Assembly: GCF_000715075.1 (NCBI RefSeq)
Contig: NC_134089.1
Span: 111,235,157 to 111,299,156, forward strand
Origin: Nicotiana tabacum
Lineage: Eukaryota > Streptophyta > Magnoliopsida > Solanales > Solanaceae
DNA length: 64,000 nucleotides
Reading direction: 5' to 3'
Below are positions 21,291 through 31,145 of the stretch, in pieces (positions within the stretch are counted from its first letter, which is position 1; every line of letters starts with the position of its first letter). A program made the translations under genes and the position numbers. The notes beneath the pieces are model-generated. The model did no database searches, was not told where the DNA came from, and worked only from the letters and a program-made list of their open reading frames with translations.

Positions 21291-24031
21291 ATGGCTAAGA
21301 CCTCCAAAACTGTTTCGCAGAAAGAGAAAAACTCCTCGTCTTAACCAGCCGACAAGCAACCAGCGGCGGAGCCACGCCCTGAAGAATTCTTTCCTCCGCC
21401 GTGCGTTTTTGACTCTGACTTTAAGCTTTAAAAGACCCATGCGATTTCGGGCTGATGTGAGTCAATGTTGAGGTACATATATATAATCACCGGTGATCTC
21501 CTGGACCAAGTTAAAAAGGATTGCAACTGGGTAAATAAGCACGTGGTTGTGCCCTCGCCTTAGGAATCAATCACCACGTATGCAGAGGGGTTTCTGAGTG
21601 CTTACACCTACCCTTTCAGATTGGGTCCTCTAGATCAAATTATCGTGGGCTTCAGCAAGAAGTACGAGGTCACCCTCAACCAAATTCATCTTTTTTTTGG
21701 AGGATAGTAATACTGCTTTGATTTTTTGCGAGAAAAGTCAAGGGGATTCCCTTTACCCTAGACCATCTCATTCGCCTGTACAGCCCCCGACTTTATCGGG
21801 AAGGATTAGTAAAGCTTCAGGGTCGAGCCAACAAGGCAGTTTTTTGAGCATAGATGAGGACAAGGACCGGGGTTGGATGAGCCAATTTGTCCGAGTGAAG
21901 ACCTCGGATTTGATCCCGACCGAAAGCATGCCATTTTCGGAGAAATGGAATATGAAATGTAAGTATAATTCCATCATTTAACTTCTATTTATTTTCTCCA
22001 CTTTTTCATTTTTTCTTACCGACGTTTTATTTGGTGTGGCCGTTGCCTGGATGCTGGGTGTGATTCCCCATCTCGAGAACTAAGTCAAGAGCCTAGTGTC
22101 GACATTGAAACACACCGAGCGCGCATGGTGCGAGTTGTCGAAGGGTCGATGGGAAGCCCAAAACCATGGTATGTTTTCGCATGTCTCGACAATTTTGATC
22201 GTTATCCGGATTTTCCCTCAATTTTACTTGTCTTTCTTTTGCAGGTCTAGGGAATGATGTGCCGATGAGGCCTCCATCTGGTGAAGGAGAAAACTCACTC
22301 CCTGCCCCGAAGCCGACAAAGGAAAGCAAGAGGAAAAGGGCTTCGACCTCCAAGGGGCCGGAGCCTAAGAATAAAGGGGCTCGAAAGTCCAAGAAGGATG
22401 TGATTCCCCTGTCCACAGAGTAAGTTCAACTCTAAGAGAGGAGGAAGAGGAAGAAGAAAAGAAGGATGATTCCGGTTTGGTAGCTCGAACACGAGCTAAC
22501 ATCGAGGGTCAAAAGGCCATTAGATCAGCCAAAACTGAAAATATTCTACCTCGATCTGACGGGGCCCAAGAGGGAAATTCAGTTGGAGTTCTTGAGTCAA
22601 CTGGAGATGAAGGTAACTCACCTCGGGGTGAGAAGGTGTCAGAAATGGTTGTGGAGGCCAGTCCCTAGGCTCCTCGAAATGAGGAGAGTGTCCCAAGAGA
22701 TCCACTTGGGGCAATAAAAATCGAAGACTCCCCATCACTTCCTTCATTCTCCGAAGAGGAAGTTCGGGAGGCTCGGGCCACGAAGACTCCTCAAGTAGAA
22801 GGCACCCTCGGAGAGGAGGACCTTTTCCGTGGTTGTTTTATTAGGGTCAACTATGCCACTGGCTTGAGTGACTTGGAGGTACCAAAGAGGAGCTTGGGTG
22901 AATCTTCCTCGAGTTTCAGATTGACCAGCCAATTTCTGTCCCCCAGTGTTAATCCCAAGTGCAAACGAACAATCATTATTTCGATCCCGGAGGATGCACA
23001 AGTTTTTGCCACCTCCGTAGGGGTGGCTAGTTGCCTTCGGAGTCTGGTCACCGAGGAATACCAAGCTCTGATGGACGATATGGGAGCACCGTGTCTCTTC
23101 AATGAGGCCCAACAGGCTTTGAATTGGGTAATCCCTAACTTTCTTTGTCAATACCAGTCTCCATACTTGTGTTTTTCTCTTTTTGCCTAATTCTTTTTCT
23201 TCTATTTGTGTAGGCCTCGATGCTTCATCATGAAGTTTTCTTTAGGTATCGAGGAGAGCTGAGCCGATATGAGGCCGAAATTCAAGGACTTATTGAGGAG
23301 AGAAGCGCTCTCAAGCTTCTCGGTAAGCAAAAAGAAGAAGAAATCAAGGGCTTCCGAGCTGAGCTGGCAGCGGCTCAGAAAAACAAAGCCAACTAACCGA
23401 GCAGGTAATAAAAATCTTAGAATCTCATGGAATCGGTTAGGGAGTGATGGCTAATAATTCGATCTCACAAGTCTAGCGGTTGCACGAGACGATCGGGCAA
23501 CTCCGTGGAGATGTAGATGTGGTGAAGGCAGAAACCATAGCGTTGAAACAAAATATGGACCGCCTTGCCTCAGACAAAGAGGCTGCTCGAGCTCAGTTAT
23601 CCTCGACTGAAAGCCAACTCCAAGGCATGAAAGACAAGAACTTGGCACAAACCAAGAAAATTGAGGAGCTCCTGGCTCGGTTGGTCAGAGAACTTGCAGT
23701 GGTGAAATCTAAGGCCGATGCTGAGGCAATCGTGGCCGTCTACCGATCTGATGCCGAAGCCGCTCAAGCTCGAGCAAAGGAAGTTGCTGATACTGCTCAG
23801 ACTCGAGCATACTGGGTTGCCGAGCTTTCCAAGTGTCAGTCTCGAAAGGAGACTCTCGAGGAGATCCACGCTCATGGCTCCGATATCATTGCCGAGATCA
23901 AAGATGCAAAAGAGCATGAAGCCGAAGCCAAAGCATTGGTCTCTTCTGATGATGATGATTCTGGGAGCATGAGAAGATCCGATAGCAGAGAAGACCCCGA
24001 GGGTGAAGATGTTGCTCCTGGAGAAGATTAA
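21291..24031 (+). pseudogene. Antisense extra gene of the TAT element
   Basis: Runs opposite to gag-pol, beside the 3' LTR, as the extra ORF of Retand-like TAT elements does. The start is MAKTSKTVSQKEK, with a stop after 17 codons. Further on, GDLLDQVKKDCNWVNKHVVV and EGFLSAYTYPFRLGPLDQII resemble the plant 'putative gypsy-type transposon' family (PF04195, from memory). Later parts are Lys/Glu-rich, and the last block (23480-24031) is a long Ala/Glu/Lys/Arg coiled coil ending in an acidic Asp/Ser tail. The gene looks spliced: GTATGTTTTCGC at about 22169 to TTTCTTTTGCAG at about 22245, and GTAATCCCTAAC at about 23129 to ATTTGTGTAG at about 23214. In-frame stops lie in the PF04195-like part and near 23400, so it is inactive. 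Function is unknown in the family. Confidence 0.65.
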
Positions 24032-24102
24032 GTACTTAGGATCTTTTTTGGATTTTTGGCATAGAATTCCGATCGGGCCATGTTGCCCTTGTAAATAACT
24101 TT

Positions 24103-24107
24103 GACAT
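24103..24107. repeat. Target-site duplication GACAT (left)
   Basis: GACAT precedes the copia 5' LTR and recurs at 32805-32809 after the 3' LTR. Confidence 0.85.
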
Positions 24108-25765
24108 TGATGGGCTTAAGGTCTTTTAATCTATGTTTTGATGATCTAACAAACTTTCTTTATGGAACCAGATAAAAGACCAAGAATGATAGTAAAAAGT
24201 CAGGGGGAACATATGGGGAAACATGTGTGAGTAAGGGCATAAAGTTAGGGGAAACCTGTGGTCTCCTATTATTCAATCTGGTTCTCTGAATTGTAACTCC
24301 TTGTTTTCAATACTAAGTTTGTCATCATCAAAAAGGGGGAAATTGATAGGATTGATAGGTTTTCAATAGCTTTGCCTTGTGTTTTGATGATCTAACAAAC
24401 TTAATGTCAAGAACCAGATAGGGAACCTGACTCACTTGGATTACACTGCATCTAACGGATTCCAACCAAATGTGATCTTGCTACAGCTTCAGGAGGTAGG
24501 AACCCAAACAAGGACATGATACTATTGTGGGTTCCTCACGGCAGTACAAAGTCAATTGGACACAACTGGAAACGAAGATTCTGCCTCACTGCACTGTTTC
24601 CAGCGCCCACTCATTCTCTGACCAACTAAAGTGCTCACATCACTTCAAGTGATGTGATCAAGGTATACTTACAATGAGTCTATACAAAGCATCATTCAAG
24701 TTACTCAACTCAAGACAATCTGGGCGGTGTGCATAAGAACCAGATCAGGAACTTGATCCCTTGGTACTTCTCTGACAGAAGTCCAAGTCAACTATACAGC
24801 TGGAATGCAACTGAGTGACTGATCGCAACTGTACAAAAAGGAACACAACAGGGACCTGGTCCCTTAGGGTTCTCTGACAGAAGTATAAGTCAACTAAAGC
24901 TGGAAAGTAATTGCAGAAAGTGACTGCCTACAACAGTGCAACAGACAATGCAATAGTCACTTCCCATTGAGATTGGACATCACTAAGGATGTCTTGTGTA
25001 GTATAAACCTTATGCAAGGCATAAGTTTTAGGTTCTAACACTTGCAAACATAGAAAACAAAAATTCTCTCAAGTGCTCATGAATCTCTCTCAAGAACAAA
25101 GCTGCTGCAACCTCAAGGACCTGATCCGTGATTGATGATATCTTAAGTCCTTAGGGTTGTTGAGTTTTTGTTATGTGTTTTTCATTGTAACTCCTATTCG
25201 GCTTTCTAAGAAGCATTGATTAGGTTGAGTCATAAGCAAAAACCTTTGTAACCGTAGTGTGACAAAGTGGCTTGTGGTGGAAACATCACAAGTTAGTCAA
25301 AGCCTTTGTAACCGTAGTGTGACAAAGTGGCTTGTGGTGGAAATACCACAAGTTAGTCAAATTCTTTGTAACTAGGATAGTTATATAGTGGATTGTGATG
25401 AGAGCATCACAAGTTAGTTGAAGTCTTTGCAATAGGGTTATTTTAAAGTGGCTTGTAATAGGGAGATTGCAAGTTAGTGAAGTTAAAAGCCTACAGGTGT
25501 AGGTCGTGGTTTTTTGATCCCCTTGTGTGAGATATTTCCACGTAAAAATCCTCTGCCTTATTTACATACAGCTTTACTAGCATTCACAGCAGGACCTCAC
25601 AAAGGACCAGGTACTCTGCTATTTGGTGGACTCACACAAACTTAGCACTGTACCAAACTGATATAGGACCAGATCCCTATACAGTTTGGTTCATCAGTAC
25701 TTTCAGAGGAAACACATAGAGAACCCGTTTCTCTATACAGTCTGGTGGACGCACAGTTTCTAACA
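24108..25765 (+). repeat. 5' LTR of the SIRE element
   Basis: Begins TGATGGGCTTAAGG and ends TTTCTAACA. It contains an internal copy of the polypurine tract (24330-24343, AAAAAGGGGGAAAT) followed by a second LTR-start-like sequence, GATAGGTTTTCAATAGC. The first ~240 bases therefore look like a captured 3' untranslated segment. Hairpin repeats lie at 25241-25478. Confidence 0.88.
25241..25478 (+). repeat. Four tandem two-hairpin units in the SIRE LTR
   Basis: Four units of about 60 bases. The first hairpin is CTTTGT...ACAAAG in units 1-2. The second has arms CTTGTGGT/ACCACAAG (unit 2), TTGTGATG/CATCACAA (unit 3) and CTTGTAAT/ATTGCAAG (unit 4). In the other LTR (32281-32515) unit 3 has CTTGTGAT/ATCACAAG, and the first hairpins of units 3 and 4 are CTTTGTAAC/GTTATAGAG and CTTTGCAAT/ATTGTAAAG, 9 bp when G-U pairs are allowed. 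Confidence 0.75.
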
Positions 25766-25767
25766 GA

Positions 25768-25784
25768 GGTATCAGAGCAGGTTC
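25768..25784 (+). other. Primer-binding site (initiator Met tRNA type)
   Basis: GGTATCAGAGCAGGTT follows the LTR by three bases. It matches the common plant copia site TGGTATCAGAGC except at the first base. Confidence 0.8.
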
Positions 25785-25817
25785 TTCTTATTAGGCTAAC
25801 ACCTAGGAAGGATCCTT

Positions 25818-26333
25818 ATGGCTGCTCCACCAACTCTTGAAAGGAGAAAACCAAAGAAGGAAAAGTACCGGGTACTCAAAGCTGATAATAATGATTCGAG
25901 TGAGGAAGACAGTGACATGGCTTACCTAACCAAAAGGTTTCAGAAGATAGTTATAAGAAATGGAGATGTACTGAAAAGGGACAGCTCTAACAGATCAAAG
26001 AACAATGATCTTTGTTACAAGTGTGGAAAGGCTAGACACTTCATGAAAAATTGTCCTCTCTTGAAGAAAAAATTCTCCAAGAACTTCAAGAGAAAAAGAT
26101 CAACTGACAATGTGGTGAAACAAGCTTTTGCATTTGGTAAGTCTAAAGATGAAGCTGATGCTGGTGATAGCTCCATGATGGCAAGTGAAGGCGAGGAAAA
26201 TGAATATGACTCAACCTTTGCGTCAATGACACAACCAGATGATGATGAAGACGATGACAACAAAGGAAAATTTCAGGGATTTTCAGAGAAATTTGAAATC
26301 CTATTCTCCAAGAAAACTCATGTCTTTAGCTAA
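25818..26333 (+). CDS. gag: SIRE gag with capsid deleted, 171 aa
   Basis: Intact frame starting MAAPPTLE, the usual start of SIRE gags, that passes at once into the basic Lys/Arg segment normally found after the capsid domain (KPKKEKYRVLKAD). The zinc knuckle CYKCGKARHFMKNC (C-x2-C-x4-H-x4-C) lies at about residues 66-79, followed by a Lys-rich segment and an acidic tail with Glu/Asp runs. Full-length relatives, as I remember them, have several hundred residues between the start and the knuckle, so an in-frame deletion of the capsid region is likely. The frame ends before the second knuckle region at 26670. Role, if any: nucleic-acid binding without particle assembly. Confidence 0.65.
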   Translation: MAAPPTLERRKPKKEKYRVLKADNNDSSEEDSDMAYLTKRFQKIVIRNGDVLKRDSSNRSKNNDLCYKCGKARHFMKNCPLLKKKFSKNFKRKRSTDNVVKQAFAFGKSKDEADAGDSSMMASEGEENEYDSTFASMTQPDDDEDDDNKGKFQGFSEKFEILFSKKTHVFS

Positions 26334-26669
26334 TGTATTAATCAATGCCTTTCATAGTTTTGTGTAGGATAGGGATTCTTTGACCTTAGAGTTAGCAGAA
26401 TTTGAACAAACTAGAGACGACTTAGTGGCTGTAGTTACTGACCATAAGAAAACTATTGAAATTTTCAGAAAAGAAAGAATGATCTTTTGGCAAAAATTAC
26501 AGACCTAAGGGAAACAATAGTGAAACCCGAGATTAAGTCAAAAGCTAAAAATTCTGGAAAAGGGAAGGAGAGAGCCAGTGAGGAACACATTAGGCTTGAA
26601 AATAAGTTGAAAGCTGCTAGAACTAGGATATGTGGTGAACTCTAAAAAAATAGGCAGCTTCAAGCTGAA
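26334..26669 (+). pseudogene. Gag linker remnant
   Basis: Continues gag homology in broken frames. Codons for Glu/Lys-rich coiled-coil sequence can be read (NKLKAARTRICGEL-like) with stops at about 26507 and 26644. Confidence 0.45.
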
Positions 26670-27068
26670 TTGAAGAAAGTAAAAAGGGATCTTGAGAAAT
26701 CTCTCAAGTGGACCTGGTCCTCAGATGCTGTCGCTTCCATGTACTTCAACAATAGTGGAAACAGACAGGGAATCGGGTTCCAAAAGGAGAAAACTCCTTA
26801 TAACCCTCTTAGCAAGTATGTCACAGTTCCTGATAACTGGCTGTGTACCCACTGTGGGAACAATGGGCACTTCAAAGAAAATTGCCAGGGCAGGGCTCAA
26901 TCTGTTCAGAAAAACAAAGTGTTTGCTGACAAAGTGACTACTAACAGGGGACCAGGTACCCCTCGCAAGAAACCAATGTTGCCTGCATGGACTAGAAAAT
27001 CCCTTATCCATCACTTCTATCATAACAAGGGACCCAAACTAGTTTGGGTTCCTAAATCTAACCCATAA
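26670..27068 (+). pseudogene. gag: SIRE gag C-terminal part, second zinc knuckle
   Basis: Open stretch of 132 codons with a second knuckle, CTHCGNNGHFKENC (C-x2-C-x4-H-x4-C), at about residues 70-83 of the stretch and a basic tail ending GPKLVWVPKSNP, typical of the gag-protease junction in SIRE elements. The ATG used here is internal; the real start is in the preceding gag. It is followed at once by the damaged protease. Confidence 0.6.
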
Positions 27069-27830
27069 TTTAGATGTGCATGGAACAATGGGAGGAATCA
27101 GACTGCAATGGATCGTGGACAGTAGATGCTCAAAGCACATGAATGGAAATACCATGGATTTTCTCTCACTGAAAGCCCTGCAAGGAAGGGATGTACCCTT
27201 TGGAAAATGGAAAGAAGGGGTACATTCTAGGTATGGGGAATAAAATAAGGTAGAAGTTCGAGTCTAAGCTGGTGATATGAGCTGCTTGAATGCAGTTGAT
27301 AATGATTCAAAGACATGGCATAAAGGATTGGGGGGATACAAGTTTCTCATTTCTGGATATATTGATAAAGAAGGACCTGGCTCATGGTCTGTCAAATTCT
27401 AAGTTCAAAGAACACGGAGCATGCAATTCCTATGGGAATACTGAGCAGGAGTGAAAAGAGGTGCATGATCAAACCTCTCCTGAATAAAACCCCCTATGAG
27501 TTGCTCAATGGAAGAAAACAAAAGATAACTCATCTGAGAACCTTTGGATGAAAATGCTATGTTCTCAACAACGGGAAGGACCAGTTTGGAAAGTTTGATG
27601 CAAAAAGCGATGAAGGAATTCTTATGGGATACTCCTCTCAAAGTAAATCCCACAAAGTTTACAACAAAATGGCACACTGTGTGGAAGGAAGTGTTCATGT
27701 GCTATTCAATGAGACATCCTCCTCTAAAAAGGAGGAAACAATGATGATTAAGATAATGAACCACTTTTGGTCCCTAGGAAATATCTGGAGTTTCAAATGG
27801 GAAGGCTGATTTGATGATTAAGATGAAGGA
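27069..27830 (+). pseudogene. SIRE protease and integrase remnants
   Basis: The copia protease active-site region is readable near 27107-27140 as WIVDSRCSKHMNG, where the family has DSG; Gly is replaced by Arg. The integrase zinc finger and catalytic core are missing: the sequence passes in a few hundred bases to the post-core segment (RKQKITHLRTFG-like, then GYSSQSKSHKVYNKMAHCVE at about 27624-27690). Several frameshifts and stops. Integration could not be catalysed by this copy. Confidence 0.6.
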
Positions 27831-28146
27831 GACAGGTGAGAGACAATGCAATATCCTCTTGTACTTCTCAAGAGGAACCTGGTACTTCCATCATTACCCC
27901 TAAAGCAGAAAAAAGAGTTGGAGATGCAGTGCAAGGCACTCCCAAGTAACAGAACAAGGAGTGCAGGGAAATCCATTTAACTTACCCAGTTTCTCTACAA
28001 ATCAAACTTCAGTCCCAAATTGGAAACACAAAAGCTCCCATTCACTTGATAATATAATCACCCCTTGATTCTGGAGTTCAGACAAGATCAAAAACCAAAA
28101 ATTCCCCAGCCTTCTCAGCATATCTATCCCAAATAGAACCCAAAAA
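27831..28146 (+). other. Spacer between integrase and RT remnants
   Basis: Corresponds to the poorly conserved linker between integrase and RT; no domain recognisable. Confidence 0.4.
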
Positions 28147-29480
28147 TATCAAGGAAGCCTTGTAGGATGCAGACTGGATTTCTGAAATGCAAGAGGAACT
28201 GCATCAACTTGAAAGAAACAAGGTATGACACCTAGTACCTAGACCTTAGATAGAACCATCATAGGGACCAGGTAGGTATTCAGGAATGAGCTGGATGAAC
28301 ATGGAAATTCTACAAGGAACAAAGCAAGGCTTGTTGTCCAAGGATTCAATCAGGAGGAAGGGATCGATTATGATGAGACTTTTGGCCCAGTAGCTTGCAT
28401 GGAAGCTATTAGGATCCACATTGCCTTCACTTCACATATGGAATTCACCTTATTCCAAATGGATGTGAAGAGTGCCTTCCTGAATGGTTTTCTCAAGGAA
28501 GAAGTATATATCAAGCTACCTACAGGTTTTTGAACGTTATGTACATCCTGAACATGTATTAAAATTGGATAAGGCACTGTACGTATTGAAGCAGGCCTCT
28601 AGAACCTGGGAAGGAATATGCTCATTGATTAGTTTTATGTGGATGCCATCATATTTGGAGCTACAACTAACTCATTATGTGAAAAATTTGCTAAACTCAT
28701 GGGAAGTGAGTTTGAAATGAGTACGATAGGGGAACTGAATGTCTTCCTGGGTCTTCATGAGAAGCAGTCCATAAAGGGAACGTGTATCAGTCAGAAATGT
28801 ATCAAAGAACTCTTGAAAAGGTTTGACATGGAAGCATGAGAATCATTGGATTTCTACTCTACCTTACTGCCAGCAGGCCAGACATTGTATTCAGTGTGGG
28901 ATTACATGCAAGATTCTAATCAAATCCTGAGGAATCTCATCTGAAGGTTTCTAAGAGAATTCTGAGATATTTTAAAGGCACACAGAACCTAGTTCTGTAC
29001 TTTACTTCAGGTGACAATTTCAATCTTATTGGTTATGCTGACGCTGATTATGCAGGTTATCTGGTGGATAGGAAAAGCACATATGGAATGGCTCATTTCC
29101 TTGAATCATGTTTTATCTTATAAGGTACTACGAAACAAAACTCAGTAGCTTTCTCAACAGTTGAAGAAGAGTATGATGCAACTGCCTTGTGATGTGTTCA
29201 TTCACTGTGGATCAAGCAAAAAATTGGAAGATTTTGGTATATACATTGATTGTGTACCGGTTTTATGTTTCAACACAGTTCTCTCAATATGGCAAAGAAC
29301 CCGGTTCTACATAAGAAAACCATGAACATTCATATCAGACACCATTTTCTCAGGGACTATATGGAAAAGGGTCTTATTCGTATAAGATTTTGTTGCACGG
29401 AAGATCAAATTGCAGATATATTCACCAAAGCTCTGAGCATGGAACACTTTGAGAAACAAGATGGCATTGGGATCACTTAA
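28147..29480 (+). pseudogene. pol: SIRE reverse transcriptase and RNase H, broken
   Basis: RT starts in the DAGWISEMQEELHQLERNK block (about 28167). It continues with KARLVVQGFNQEEGIDYDETF (about 28321-28385), then FQMDVKSAFLNGFLKEEVYI. The catalytic YVDD box at 28636-28647 reads YVDA, losing the second Asp. The RNase H region is recognisable from SVGLHARF (about 28895) through YADADYAGYLVDRKST (about 29034) to HIRHHFLRDYMEKGLIR and DQIADIFTKAL, ending at 29480. At least four stops or frameshifts. In an active element this enzyme copies the genomic RNA inside the particle. Confidence 0.75.
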
Positions 29481-29838
29481 ACCTAATTGAGAACCTGGTT
29501 CTACTGACATGACTATGATAGTTACACTAAGGTAAAATTGGCTAAAGTGTTTCTTGACTAGGCCTAACTCACATCTATACCGTTGCAGGTAAACACACAT
29601 GATGATCATAGAAGCTAAATGAATAGTGTTGAACTTGGGAGGAGAGCTACAAAAACCCTTTTACAAAAATAGGTCAAGAACCTGGTTCCTGCACCACAGG
29701 TTAGTAGTAATGTGTTTTTTGCATGCTTGTTCAAAGAAAAATATAGCAAAATTATTTCAATTGCCACATCATCTGACTTTTCAGACCAGCAGTTCTAAAC
29801 CATTGTCTCCCTTTGCACCTTTTACCACCCCTCTCACC

Positions 29839-30760
29839 ATGGCCAACGAATAATCGACTTTTTCTATTACCATCAACATCACTTCCACATCTCCTCCTCC
29901 CTTAACATCATCACCAGAAAGCCACTTCTTCAATATACCTAATACTACTGTACCCATACCGGTTTCCTCCTCTTCTCCAGTCACCTCATCTCCAGTCTTA
30001 TTTCCATGTGTTGCAAACCCTACTTTCTTCTGTTTCTGAATCTCAGGGGGAAGAAACTCCATTCTTCAAGGATGAAATAACTCTAGTACTTTTTGAGTCT
30101 CCGGTTCATGACACCGTCATAGAAGAATCTATTGAAGAACTTGATTCTCTTTTAGCTGAAACAAACCAGGTGGTTGTAGAAGAAAGAGGCTTTTGAGTCT
30201 GCCTTGCAGAAGAGTAAGCAGAGTATTAAAATAAAAAAGAAGAAGAGGTTGATGAAATAGGGAGAAGTTGTGGCTGATAAAAATATTCCAGTGGTTGAGG
30301 TTCATAAAGATGTTGTGGAGGAACCTAGTTCCTTAGTGAAAAGATCTACAAAAGAGTGTGGCTGAGAAAAATTTGTTTGAGGGTGACATTGTGGCTATTG
30401 CAAGCAGGAATGAGAAGTTTATTGAAATATCTAGAAAATAAAAGTGGAAAACTGTTGGAGGACCTGGTTCAATGAAGACCATTCTAAGTGATAGTGGACT
30501 TGGGCAAGAGAGTTAACTCAGAAAAAGTCTTGTGGGGTCACACGCTTGCCCGACAATCTATGAAATGGTAGGTATGAGACAAGTTCTAGACTTAGGCAAC
30601 TAGTGGAGAACCTGCAAGAGAAACTTCTTGACTAACAGTTGTCTGCAACTACCTACATGAACCTAGATCTCAAAACCTTTCTTGCCTCCTCTTCCACGCC
30701 TCCCTTTTCTAGTGCCCCCTAGGATCCTCCTCACAGTGGCCAGTTATATTTTGCTATAAT
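29839..30760 (+). pseudogene. SIRE envelope-like region, broken
   Basis: Position after RNase H and before the polypurine tract is where SIRE-lineage elements carry an envelope-like frame. The start ATG at 29839 is followed by a stop at the fifth codon. Then come Ser/Thr/Pro-rich stretches, and Glu/Val-rich stretches in shifting frames (30008-30196 and beyond). No intact frame; no transmembrane segment I could place with confidence. Function of these frames in plants is not established. 29481-29838 is untranslated. Confidence 0.45.
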
Positions 30761-31131
30761 GATTTTGTGGCAGTTGTTTTTCTTTTTGTTTGTCTTTTTG
30801 TGATGGCATGTTGGATTTCACTGTTGCTGCTCCTGTTGAAACAGTCAAATTTCGTGTCAATAAAACAACTCTTCTTTTGCTTGTACAATGCTTGTTTTCC
30901 CTTTTGCTTCTCTTTTCTATCATGATTATGTGCACATATGTGGCATGAGTTAGCTTTGTTGGACTTCTTTATCACTTTTTATCTAACAGTGTCTTTTTGT
31001 TGATGCCAAAAGGGGGAAGAATAGAGTCAGGGGAAACATATGCAGACATATGTCAAGGTGAACATATGCAGTTGCTGATACCTTATCTGGTTAAGTCAAA
31101 TAGTCATCAATGTTCAAAGTTTGTCATCATC
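30761..31131 (+). other. SIRE 3' untranslated region
   Basis: T-rich DNA with AAAGGGGGAAGAATAGAGTCAGGGGAAACATATGCAG repeats that foreshadow the polypurine tract and resemble the start of the LTR. No gene. Confidence 0.55.
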
Positions 31132-31145
31132 AAAAAGGGGGAAAT
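31132..31145 (+). other. Polypurine tract of the SIRE element
   Basis: AAAAAGGGGGAAAT directly before the TG of the 3' LTR. The same string with its CATCATC lead-in is repeated inside each LTR. Confidence 0.8.
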
